DNA of 13,649 nucleotides, taken from the NCBI GenBank assembly GCA_020350085.1, contig CP070706.1:2199706-2213354 (forward strand). The letters run 5' to 3'. The stretch is from Acidobacteriota bacterium (GTDB lineage Bacteria; Acidobacteriota; Polarisedimenticolia; J045). Both the position numbers and the translations under genes were made by a program. The notes under the pieces were generated by a model that ran no database searches, was not told the DNA's origin, and was given only the letters and a program-made list of their open reading frames with translations. Positions within the stretch are counted from its first letter, which is position 1. The number at the start of each line of letters is the position of its first letter. Positions 7,901 to 13,649 of this stretch are shown in pieces.

Positions 7901-10900
7901 AAACGTCGATCAGCTCGACAGCGACGAGGATGGCTGGGGTGATGCCTGCGACTGCGCCGTAAACGACCCCACCATCAACCCGGGCGAACCCGAAATCGTC
8001 TGCGATACGATCGACAACGACTGCTCGGCCACGACGCCGGACACGCCCGATCAGGACAACGACACCTGGGACGTGTGCGATGTGACCGATCCGATCAACC
8101 CGGACGGCAAAGGAGTCGATTGCGACGACACGCGCGACGACATCTTTCCCGGCGCGATCGAAGCGTGCGACTCTGCCGACAACGACTGCGACGGAACGAT
8201 CGACGGAGAAACGGGACCGCGCTACGTCGATTTGACCGGCTCGGACGCCGGCAACTTCTGCAACGACCCGGGAAGTCCGTGCGCAACGATCACGCATGCT
8301 GCGTTCATGGCGTGTCCCAACGAGACGGTCAACGTCGCCGAGGGAAGCTACGTCGAGGATGTCGTCATCGAGTCGCCCGTCGTCGTCGACGCGAGCGGCA
8401 TCGCTGCGAACACGCGCGTGACGGGAAGTGGCAGCACCGACATCGTGACGATTCTTTCCGATGACGTGACGTGGGACGGGATCGAAGTCAGAAACACCGC
8501 GGGCCACGCCTGTGTGCGCATCGGCGATGCCGCTCACCCGGGCGTGCGGAACATCCGCGTGCAGGGCACCGTCATCAGCGACTGCACCATCGGTGTCGTG
8601 ATCGACAGCATCGGGCCGTCACCCGGGGGCGACGGCGACAACGTCCGCATCCTGTCGAGCGTGATCGAGAATCACCGCGCGGACGGATCGACGAACGGCG
8701 GAACGGGCATCCTGCTAACGGGCGGCAACGGTGGCGCGACCATTGTCGGTGGCCGGGTGCGCTTCAACGACGGCGCCGGTGTGAGGATCGAGGCGCCACC
8801 AGAGGGCGCCACGAACGAATCGATCAGCATCGTCGGGGTGCAGCTCCACGACAACGGCCTCGATTCGTTGGCCGATAGCTTCGCGGCGGTGGAAGTTCAC
8901 AGCGGCTCCAATATCCACCTCGAAGGCAACAGGATCTACAACCACATCGGTCCGGGAGCCGGCGACGACGGCCACGCCATCATCTGGGACGGCGTCGATG
9001 GTGGCAGCTTCTTCTGCAATCGGATCGAGGACAATGACGGCGGGCTGGAGTTCACCGGAGGCACGTCGAACGTCGCCGTGCTGCACAACCGTTTTACCGG
9101 TCAAGCAAACACCGCCGTTTCCGTCGGTCCCGACTCCGGCTCCGGCACACTCATCAACGAGAACGTCTTCTCCGGTAACGGCACCGGTCTCGATCATCAG
9201 GGACCGGCTACGCTCGATGCCCGACACAATTGGTGGGGCGCGGCCGACGGGCCCGGCCCGGTCGGCTCGGGCGATACGGTCAGTGGCGACGTCGACACGA
9301 GCAACTTCATCGACCGGAGCGAGGCTCCGGTGCTCGTTCGCCGCCCGACATTGTCCGGCTGGTCGGGAACGACGGCCTCGTGCCAGCCGACGATTCAGAA
9401 CGGCATCGACCAGGCCGTTGCCGGTGATCTCGTGCTGATCGGTGAAGGGATCTACCAGCAGAAGATCACCGTCGACAAGTCGATCGACCTCGAGGGTATC
9501 TCGGGAGGCAGCGGCTGCTCGCCGACCGAGATCAACGGGCTCCAATCAGGTGGCTCGCACACTCCCGCCGTGATCGTCTCGGACGTCGCCGGCGTTAGCA
9601 TGCGGTATCTGACGATTCGCTCGACGGCTCGCGGCCAGGCGTGCGGAACCAGCACCGGCGAGGAGATCGGCCTCGATCTTCGCAACGCGGACAGCTCGAC
9701 GTTCAGCGATCTGTGCTTCAAGGAAAACGGCGTCAGCGAAATTCGCGTCTACGGCGACTCGGACGACAACACGTTCTCCCGACTGACGATCGACGGCATG
9801 ATCCGCCGCGGCGACGGGACGGACGAGTGCGGACACCGCTCGCGCGAAGCCGTGCTCGTCGATGGCGGCCCAGCGTGCGAGGGTGGTCCCGGAGCAATCG
9901 CTGACAACAACGTCTTCACCGACCTCGAGATCAACTACGTCACACGTGGATTCTCGATTCAGCTCGCCGACGGCACTCAGATCATCGACAGCACGTTGAC
10001 GTCCTCCCCGGCACCCGCCTGGGACGGCGGCACGGTGGCTCTCGGCGTCGAGATCGAGGCGGCCGACAACACGACGATCCTGCGCAACACGATCGGGAGC
10101 ACGGAAGAGACCGATGGTATTCGCGTCCACGGCAAGCGTGCCGGCTCGTGCTTGACGGAGAAGACTGACAGTGCGGGAACGCTGATCGACGACAATCTGA
10201 TTCGGCGTGCGTCGCAACGCGGCGTCCTGCTCGGGCGCGACGCGGGCGACCCGGGAGCGCCCGTCGACACGGAGCTGCGGTGCAACCGGATCCGCTTCAA
10301 CGAGATCGGCGTGCTGACCCAGCACGTCGGGCCGACGACATCGCCGCAGAACCGGCTCAGCTTGAACGATATCACCAGCAACACGACGGGCGTTCAGAAC
10401 ACCGCCACCAACACGCTGCCGGCGCAGCGCAACTGGTGGGGCGATGCGAGCGGGCCGAGCGGAGGAGGTCCGGGATCAGGCGACAGCGTGGTCGGCGCCG
10501 TCAGCTTCGCGAACTGGCTGACGACGTCCGCCCGCGACGACGGTGATTCGGACGGTTACACGGAATGTCAGGGCGACTGCGACGACGAGGACAACGCGCT
10601 CAGTCCGGGCGCCGCGGAGCTCTGTGACGAGATCGACAACGACTGTGACGGCTCGATCGACGAGGACCTGACCCTCAATACCTACTACCGGGACAGTGAC
10701 GGCGACGGCTTCGGAGACGTGTCGGACTTCGTCGAAGACTGTGCAGGAACGCCGCCGACCGGCTACGTGGCCAACGCCGACGATTGCGACGACACGAACG
10801 ATCAAATCAACCCGAACGCCGCGGAGATCGCCTGCGACAACGTCGACCAGGACTGCTCCGGCTTCGGCAACGAAGCTCCGGACGCCGATGGTGACGGTTA

Positions 10901-13649
10901 CGACCAGTGCGCACCGTCGGATCCGTTCGATGGAGACGGCCTTCCTGCCGACTGCAACGAGTCGAACGATCAGATCAACCCGGGCGCCGTGGAGATCGTT
11001 TGCGACAACGTCGATCAGGACTGCTCCGGCTTCGGCAACGAATCTCCGGACCAAGACAACGACAACTTCGACGTCTGTGATCCGACCGATCCTTACGACG
11101 CCGACGGGTTGCAGGCGGACTGCAACGATGCCGATTCAGAGATCAATCCGAACGGCGTCGAGGTGTGCAGCGACTCGGCCGACAACGACTGCAACGGCCA
11201 GGCCGACGGCGATGACGCGGCGTGCGGCGGACTGCTCGTGTCTGCCCTGCGCTTCGAGGCGGGTAGCAAGACGAGCCTGGCCTGGGACCCGGCGACGACC
11301 GCAAACGCTTACGCACTGTATCGCGGCGACATCGCACGAGAAGGATTCCGCGGCTACGACCATCTGTGCGAGGCCAGTGAGCTCGCTGGCACGGCCGCCG
11401 AGGATACCGATCGACCGGCGCTGGGCGAGGCTTTCTATTATCTCGCCACCGCACTCGCGATCGACGAGCCCGCGGGAACCTTCGATGCCGGCTCGTTCGG
11501 CAGCGCATCGAATGGCGACTGGCGTGCCGACTCGTCGACCGTCACGTGCGGGCCGCGCGTGTACGTCGATCCGGACGCCATCGGCGAAGGCACGGGGATG
11601 TCCTGGGCCGATGCTTACACGACCGTCAGCGCGGCGCTCGGCCATCGTACGGCTCGTGATCGGTCGCTCGAGGTGTGGGCCAAGGGCACGCTGTTCGACC
11701 CCGGAGTCAACCTGACGCGGTCGAATCGTCCTGGCGCGCGCTTCCTGGGTGGGTTCGCCGGAACGGAGACCGCTTCCTGGCAACGCGATCCGAGCGCTTT
11801 CCCGACCACGTGGCAGGGCTCGGGATCCTCTCATCTGCTGCGCTCGACGCATGCGGACGTTGTCTTCGACGGCATGTCGCTCGAAGCGGCGACCACGGCC
11901 GTCAGAGCGACTTCGGATGGCGACCTGGTGCAGCTCGTCGACGTCTCGGTCAGCCAGATCAGTCAGTATGCCGTCGATCAGACCGCCGACGGGGCCGGTG
12001 GCGGCGAGATCGTCGTGCTGAGCTCGGACGTCGACGCCTCGGGCCAGGGCGCCGTGCGAGCCGTGACCCATCTCGGCACGCTCTCGGGCCGCCTACGATC
12101 GCACACTTTCGCCGGCGGAAGCGACGCGGTCATCCGCCTCGAGGCGCGACCGACCGGCGCTGACGCCGACGTCCAGGTCGAGCTGTTCGGAAACCGCGTG
12201 GACGGAGGCCTGCACGGTCTCGTGCTCGGCACGCACGTCGACGATGTGGCACGAACCGCGCGGCACAATGCGTTCGTCGCCTCGAACCTGATTGCCGGGA
12301 CCAGTGGCGATGCCGTACGCGTCGAGTCCAGCGGTACGTTCGCCGCGAGCGCCGACGCGGCGGCCGCGCTCGCCGAGCCGGTTCTCGTCGGCAATACCAT
12401 CTCCGATGCGGCGGGAGCGGGCATCGTCGCCCAGGTAACGCGCTCGGACAGCACGGGAGACCCGAGTGTTCATCAGGTCCGCTCCGCACCCCAGGTTTGG
12501 AACAGCCTGCTGACGTTCCACTCCAGCAACGCGATCGAAGAGTCGGCCGACGACCCCGCGCTCGGTCTCGTCGCCGCTCCGATCGTCGCCGGCAACATGG
12601 TGTTCGGCAACGGCGGCGTGTACCTCGACGAAGGCAGCACACCGCTCGCGAGCGTCGCCGAGCTCAATGGACTCGCCGAAGCACGCGACAATGTCTCCGA
12701 CGATCCTCGCTACCTGAATCGCGGAGCGAACGACTATCAGCTTCGCTCGAGCTCGCCGGCGATCGATCTCGGATTGCTGGACGCACCGCAAAGCTGGACG
12801 GAAGCGCTCGGAGAAGGGACCAGAGAGCGCGACGGCAACGCGGATGGTCTCGCCGTCGCCGACCTCGGCGCCTACGAGGCGCCGGAGCCGAGCCCCAACG
12901 AAGCCGACATCGAGCTGTCCAAGATCGACGATGTCGATCCCGCGCTGGCGGGAGGGCAGGTCGTCTACACGATCCGGGCCGAAAACAGAGGTCTTGCCGA
13001 GGCGGCGAACGTCGTGGTCACCGATACGCTTCCGCCGGAGCTGACGTTCGTTTCGACCAGCGGCTGCGCCGAAGATCCCAACGGCGTGCCGACCTGTACG
13101 CTGGGCTCGATTCCCGCGGGGAGCTTTGCCGAGTACACGCTGACGGCGAACCTCGCGAGTGACGTCGCGCACGACGCGGTTCTGGTCAATACCGCCGATG
13201 CAACGACGACCACGCCCGAATCGGACGCGCTCAACAACGCCGCCTCGGAGCAGACGAGCGTCGCCAACGCCGCGCTGGCTGCCACGAAGGGCTCGTTGGA
13301 CGTCAATGGCGGCAATCTCGAGCCTGGTGACGAGATCGAGTACACCGTCAGCGTCGACAACGTCGGCGGTAAAGACGCCACCGGCGTTTCGATGAGCGAC
13401 ACGATACCGCTCAATACGACGCTCGTTGCCGGCTCGGCGTCCGCCTCGCAAGGCACCGTTACCGAAGGCAACCCACTGACCTGGGACGTCGGCACGCTCG
13501 CCACGGGCGGCGGCAGCGCCACGCTCACCTTCCGCGTGACGGTGGACGCCGGTGTGGCGGACGGCACCGATGTCGAGAACCAGGCCGAGTTCAGCTATGC
13601 CGAACGGCCGGCCGACCTCGTGCTGACCGATTCGACAGACCCGGACGAC
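4911..13649 (+). CDS. Giant secreted mosaic surface protein with an inactive M6 peptidase-like domain, 3' end outside the window
   Basis: One frame of at least 2,913 codons runs unbroken to the window edge. I checked the phase at several widely spaced points, and no other long plus-strand frame shares it. Order: signal peptide (1-29); M6 peptidase-like domain (about 78-498); beta-sandwich (about 501-610); seven propeller-like repeats (about 616-978); thrombospondin type 3 and MopE-like repeats (about 980-1101); beta-helix modules 1 and 2 (about 1104-1867); MopE-like cluster (about 1875-2105); fibronectin III-like domain (about 2108-2215); third beta-helix-like module (about 2218-2658); DUF11 repeats (from about 2663). 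The zinc motif is HLFGL at 286-290 instead of HExxH, so proteolysis is unlikely. The protein is very acidic and Asp-rich, with many likely calcium sites and paired cysteines, fitting an exported structural or adhesive role. No sorting signal is visible; it would lie past the edge. The partner of binding is unknown. Confidence 0.92.
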   Translation, partial: MTRHRSPASSCLFFLFLSALWLLMSPSLAVVPPTDPDRSIPAPAAEAIRDDRAGAFRPLFPLAGVVGDNVTARRTAGPLVLTPLTGSFSYPVLLGKFADSGADPYPASELADELFLQGYNAGGAPGSLRDYFDEVSYLDYTIDGTVRGWATVSLNQSDYLGSAGCNGLCSSTTNSAAGFAKELIELNDAAIDFSQYDNDGPDGTPNSGDDDGVVDLLVLVHAAEGGECGGSEIWSHLDNYSRTFGSSFQTGDAASGGGNILIEDYIVVPAYDCDGTTRVSIGVFAHLFGLHLGWPPLWDRDGSSRGAGAWELMAHGLWGGDGNSPQRPVHPSVYCKALAGWIDPSVVQGDEIGTFIAAIEDEPFAREFRRAPSCSHEEYFLLEARLKRKFDLNLPGEGLLIWHADDLTETSDDEARPRLHLLPADAEYGLNNDQDDGDDADPWPGSLFESLWTDTTDPSSKRHGGRPSGASMTDVSPPADPMQADLSQETGPIPHVLNVMPDDDSPGNGDADGVIDPFETVRLDVELSNEGQAVATAVSGTLALDPPISGVSVVQDSADWPDLDACGVGATGAFDISLDASVACETQLDFRLDLSTGQGPFTRTFSERVGSWFTGAATELTASSETAGEPRSSRDDTGFAIVYPERVSGFDVVRMTRLDADGTPLGTTDVSSPLTGNGSDPDVDWNGTEYGVVWADDRDGNREIYFARVDAAGTRIGTEVRLTSDAADSRAPRIEWTPTDKRWSIVFEDERFGDPDVLYVRVNSAGNKVGGETTIAVGAGRQQSPDLAFSGNRYGIVWQDDASGEWTIRFRSMLTDGLTGSTPIDLETAPGDSLQPEIIWHSGTAFFATAYVDFAAIGRSSLKVARINELGSSLQPIKTITTEPIRVDSPDIDNDGTLYFISWVDHRDGARSIRMSRTDDQLNVEINGVVADESAPYARFAPLTVSGNRMIVTWSEQKAASPGFDAFARVSYGFFDCGRDEDGDGILTQNDNCPDVPNVDQLDSDEDGWGDACDCAVNDPTINPGEPEIVCDTIDNDCSATTPDTPDQDNDTWDVCDVTDPINPDGKGVDCDDTRDDIFPGAIEACDSADNDCDGTIDGETGPRYVDLTGSDAGNFCNDPGSPCATITHAAFMACPNETVNVAEGSYVEDVVIESPVVVDASGIAANTRVTGSGSTDIVTILSDDVTWDGIEVRNTAGHACVRIGDAAHPGVRNIRVQGTVISDCTIGVVIDSIGPSPGGDGDNVRILSSVIENHRADGSTNGGTGILLTGGNGGATIVGGRVRFNDGAGVRIEAPPEGATNESISIVGVQLHDNGLDSLADSFAAVEVHSGSNIHLEGNRIYNHIGPGAGDDGHAIIWDGVDGGSFFCNRIEDNDGGLEFTGGTSNVAVLHNRFTGQANTAVSVGPDSGSGTLINENVFSGNGTGLDHQGPATLDARHNWWGAADGPGPVGSGDTVSGDVDTSNFIDRSEAPVLVRRPTLSGWSGTTASCQPTIQNGIDQAVAGDLVLIGEGIYQQKITVDKSIDLEGISGGSGCSPTEINGLQSGGSHTPAVIVSDVAGVSMRYLTIRSTARGQACGTSTGEEIGLDLRNADSSTFSDLCFKENGVSEIRVYGDSDDNTFSRLTIDGMIRRGDGTDECGHRSREAVLVDGGPACEGGPGAIADNNVFTDLEINYVTRGFSIQLADGTQIIDSTLTSSPAPAWDGGTVALGVEIEAADNTTILRNTIGSTEETDGIRVHGKRAGSCLTEKTDSAGTLIDDNLIRRASQRGVLLGRDAGDPGAPVDTELRCNRIRFNEIGVLTQHVGPTTSPQNRLSLNDITSNTTGVQNTATNTLPAQRNWWGDASGPSGGGPGSGDSVVGAVSFANWLTTSARDDGDSDGYTECQGDCDDEDNALSPGAAELCDEIDNDCDGSIDEDLTLNTYYRDSDGDGFGDVSDFVEDCAGTPPTGYVANADDCDDTNDQINPNAAEIACDNVDQDCSGFGNEAPDADGDGYDQCAPSDPFDGDGLPADCNESNDQINPGAVEIVCDNVDQDCSGFGNESPDQDNDNFDVCDPTDPYDADGLQADCNDADSEINPNGVEVCSDSADNDCNGQADGDDAACGGLLVSALRFEAGSKTSLAWDPATTANAYALYRGDIAREGFRGYDHLCEASELAGTAAEDTDRPALGEAFYYLATALAIDEPAGTFDAGSFGSASNGDWRADSSTVTCGPRVYVDPDAIGEGTGMSWADAYTTVSAALGHRTARDRSLEVWAKGTLFDPGVNLTRSNRPGARFLGGFAGTETASWQRDPSAFPTTWQGSGSSHLLRSTHADVVFDGMSLEAATTAVRATSDGDLVQLVDVSVSQISQYAVDQTADGAGGGEIVVLSSDVDASGQGAVRAVTHLGTLSGRLRSHTFAGGSDAVIRLEARPTGADADVQVELFGNRVDGGLHGLVLGTHVDDVARTARHNAFVASNLIAGTSGDAVRVESSGTFAASADAAAALAEPVLVGNTISDAAGAGIVAQVTRSDSTGDPSVHQVRSAPQVWNSLLTFHSSNAIEESADDPALGLVAAPIVAGNMVFGNGGVYLDEGSTPLASVAELNGLAEARDNVSDDPRYLNRGANDYQLRSSSPAIDLGLLDAPQSWTEALGEGTRERDGNADGLAVADLGAYEAPEPSPNEADIELSKIDDVDPALAGGQVVYTIRAENRGLAEAANVVVTDTLPPELTFVSTSGCAEDPNGVPTCTLGSIPAGSFAEYTLTANLASDVAHDAVLVNTADATTTTPESDALNNAASEQTSVANAALAATKGSLDVNGGNLEPGDEIEYTVSVDNVGGKDATGVSMSDTIPLNTTLVAGSASASQGTVTEGNPLTWDVGTLATGGGSATLTFRVTVDAGVADGTDVENQAEFSYAERPADLVLTDSTDPDD
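5142..6405 (+). other. M6 (immune inhibitor A-like) peptidase domain with destroyed zinc site
   Basis: The fold is well kept: PVLLGKFADS, GSLRDYFDEVSY (about 125-136), FSQYDNDGPDGTP, DGVVDLLVLVHA, SEIWSH, IGVFAH, DRDGSS, GAWELMAHGLWGGDGNSP (308-325) and CKALAGW all have clear counterparts in M6 peptidases. The zinc motif region, which in active members runs like HEFGHxLGLPDLYD, reads HLFGLHLGWPPLWD (286-299). The catalytic Glu and the second His ligand are both Leu. The change comes from several codons in an intact frame, not a frameshift. I infer a pseudopeptidase, perhaps retained for binding or folding. Confidence 0.85.
6411..6740 (+). other. Beta-sandwich module after the peptidase-like domain
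   Basis: The stretch begins GNGDADGVIDPFETVRL and continues LDVELSNEG, matching the common bacterial exoprotein pattern NGDGxxDPGETxxLxVxLxNxG that starts an immunoglobulin-like sandwich after M6 and other secreted peptidase domains. Function beyond spacing or binding is not evident. Confidence 0.6.
6756..7838 (+). repeat. Seven propeller-like repeats
   Basis: About seven units of roughly 50 residues share a core of aromatic-containing strand, acidic turn and second strand ending near a Gly. Examples are YGVVWADDRDGNREIYFARV, WSIVFEDERFGDPDVLYVRV, YGIVWQDDASGEWTIRFRSM and YFISWVDHRDGARSIRMSR. Two further units (starting at FAIVYPERVSG and MIVTWSEQKAA) bound the set. The count fits a single seven-bladed beta-propeller, which usually serves as a binding platform. 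DNA identity between units is low, so the array is old. Confidence 0.65.
7848..8214 (+). repeat. Thrombospondin type 3 repeat followed by two MopE-like Asp/Cys motifs
   Basis: DEDGDGILTQNDNCPDVPN and the following DSDEDGWGDACD form a classic calcium-binding type 3 repeat. Two motifs of the family called putative metal-binding motif (PF11617, named for MopE of methanotrophs) follow. One runs from CAVNDPTINPGEPEIVCD to DNDCSA, the other from DCDDTRDDIFPGAIEACD to DNDCDG. Regular Asp spacing with Cys pairs suggests calcium-stabilised, disulfide-braced linkers. Whether a metal other than calcium is bound cannot be told. Confidence 0.85.
8220..9321 (+). repeat. Right-handed beta-helix module 1
   Basis: It starts PCATITHAAFMACPNETVNV with AEGSYVEDVVIESPVVVDAS, the usual cap of pectate-lyase-like or NosD-like helices. 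Coils of about 22-25 residues follow, with many short V/I strands and Asn/Gly turns (for example NRIEDNDGGLEFTGG, NVFSGNGTG). It closes with ARHNWWGAADGPGPVGSGD (NWWG codons from 9228). Such modules often bind or cut polysaccharide; no catalytic residues can be assigned here. Confidence 0.75.
9327..10512 (+). repeat. Right-handed beta-helix module 2
   Basis: A second copy of the same design: QNGIDQAVAGDLVLIGEGIY and TVDKSIDLEG open the helix, coils such as NNVFTDLEINYV and DDNLIRRASQRGVLLG follow, and it closes with QRNWWGDASGPSGGGPGSGD. The two NWWG motifs are 1,203 bases (401 codons) apart. Only the overall plan and the closing motif are clearly shared with module 1, so the duplication is old. 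Confidence 0.75.
10533..11226 (+). repeat. Cluster of four MopE-like Asp/Cys repeats
   Basis: Four motifs follow each other: DCDDEDNALSPGAAELCD, DCDDTNDQINPNAAEIACD, DCNESNDQINPGAVEIVCD and DCNDADSEINPNGVEVCSD, each followed by a D-x-D-C closing element (DNDCDG or DQDCSG). Calcium-type linkers of the form DSDGDGFGD or DADGDGYDQC join them. The second and third copies are about 91% identical in DNA (10795-10882 against 10963-11050, offset 168 bases), so this part was duplicated recently. Confidence 0.85.
11232..11556 (+). other. Fibronectin III-like domain
   Basis: LLVSALRFEAG, LAWDPATTANAYALYRGD, then a Cys (HLCEAS) and AFYYLATAL, with a closing Gly/Ser-rich stretch and TVTC. The pattern W-x-Y-x-L-Y-R-G, then Y-Y-L and a final Cys is typical of single fibronectin III-like domains in large secreted bacterial proteins. 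Probably a spacer or binding domain. Confidence 0.6.
11562..12885 (+). other. Third beta-helix-like module
   Basis: The opening VYVDPDAIGEGTGMSWADAY is the common start of secreted parallel beta-helix domains (YVD-x-A-x-G-x-G-x-SWADAY). The end SSPAIDLG through DLGAYEAPE matches the usual closing strands of that family. Between them are V/L-rich strands with Ala/Gly/Ser/Asp turns. It differs from modules 1 and 2: it lacks NWWG and is more Ala-rich. Confidence 0.65.
12897..13649 (+). repeat. DUF11 repeats, array continues past the window
   Basis: Two copies of about 115-125 residues. The first has IELSKIDDVDPALAGGQVVY, NRGLAEAANVVVTDTLPPEL and TCTLGSIPAGS. The second has GNLEPGDEIEYTVSVDNVGG, MSDTIPLNTTLVAG and LTWDVGTLATGG. 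These are the signatures of PF01345, an immunoglobulin-like repeat that forms stalks of bacterial and archaeal surface proteins. The second copy is nearly complete at the edge. Confidence 0.9.

Noticed and set aside
12093..13451. Minus-strand open frame of 452 codons
   Set aside because: Antisense shadow; the plus strand encodes the third beta-helix end and DUF11 repeats.

Overview
The window is GC-rich bacterial DNA that uses GTG as well as ATG starts and has long antisense open frames. The surface-protein modules (M6-like domain, thrombospondin type 3 and MopE-like Asp/Cys repeats, right-handed beta-helices, DUF11) and the long duplicated ThyX-like protein are a mix I associate with Acidobacteriota, Myxococcota and related sediment bacteria. 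That is an inference; no marker here fixes the phylum.

Left part, plus strand (1-2999): a compact operon-like run. It holds the 3' part of an electron transfer flavoprotein alpha subunit gene (etfA), a rhodanese-like gene overlapping it by an ATGA, and, 14 bases later, a 530-residue protein made of two ThyX-like halves. The rhodanese lacks its catalytic cysteine. In the ThyX-like protein the conserved motif is divided: the first half keeps the S-x-x-x-S-x-R-Y part, the second keeps the R-H-R part.

Middle (3027-4112, minus strand): a convergent gene for a protein with two membrane segments and a C-terminal region that looks like a worn-down histidine-kinase ATPase domain. Upstream of it lie 798 bases without a convincing gene (4113-4910), separating it from the divergent gene to the right.

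Right part, plus strand (4911 to the window end): one uninterrupted reading frame of at least 2,913 codons, still open at the edge. It encodes a giant secreted mosaic protein. In order: signal peptide; M6 (immune inhibitor A-like) peptidase domain whose zinc motif HExxH reads HLFGL; beta-sandwich; a probable seven-bladed propeller; thrombospondin type 3 and MopE-like Asp/Cys repeats; two right-handed beta-helix modules, each ending in an NWWG motif; a second MopE-like cluster; a fibronectin III-like domain; a third beta-helix-like module; and DUF11 repeats. It looks like a calcium-stabilised surface or adhesion protein rather than an active protease.

A common theme is loss of catalytic residues in otherwise well-preserved folds: the rhodanese, both ThyX halves (in a complementary way), the kinase-like ATPase domain and the M6 domain. 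The etfA and giant-protein genes are both cut by the window edges.
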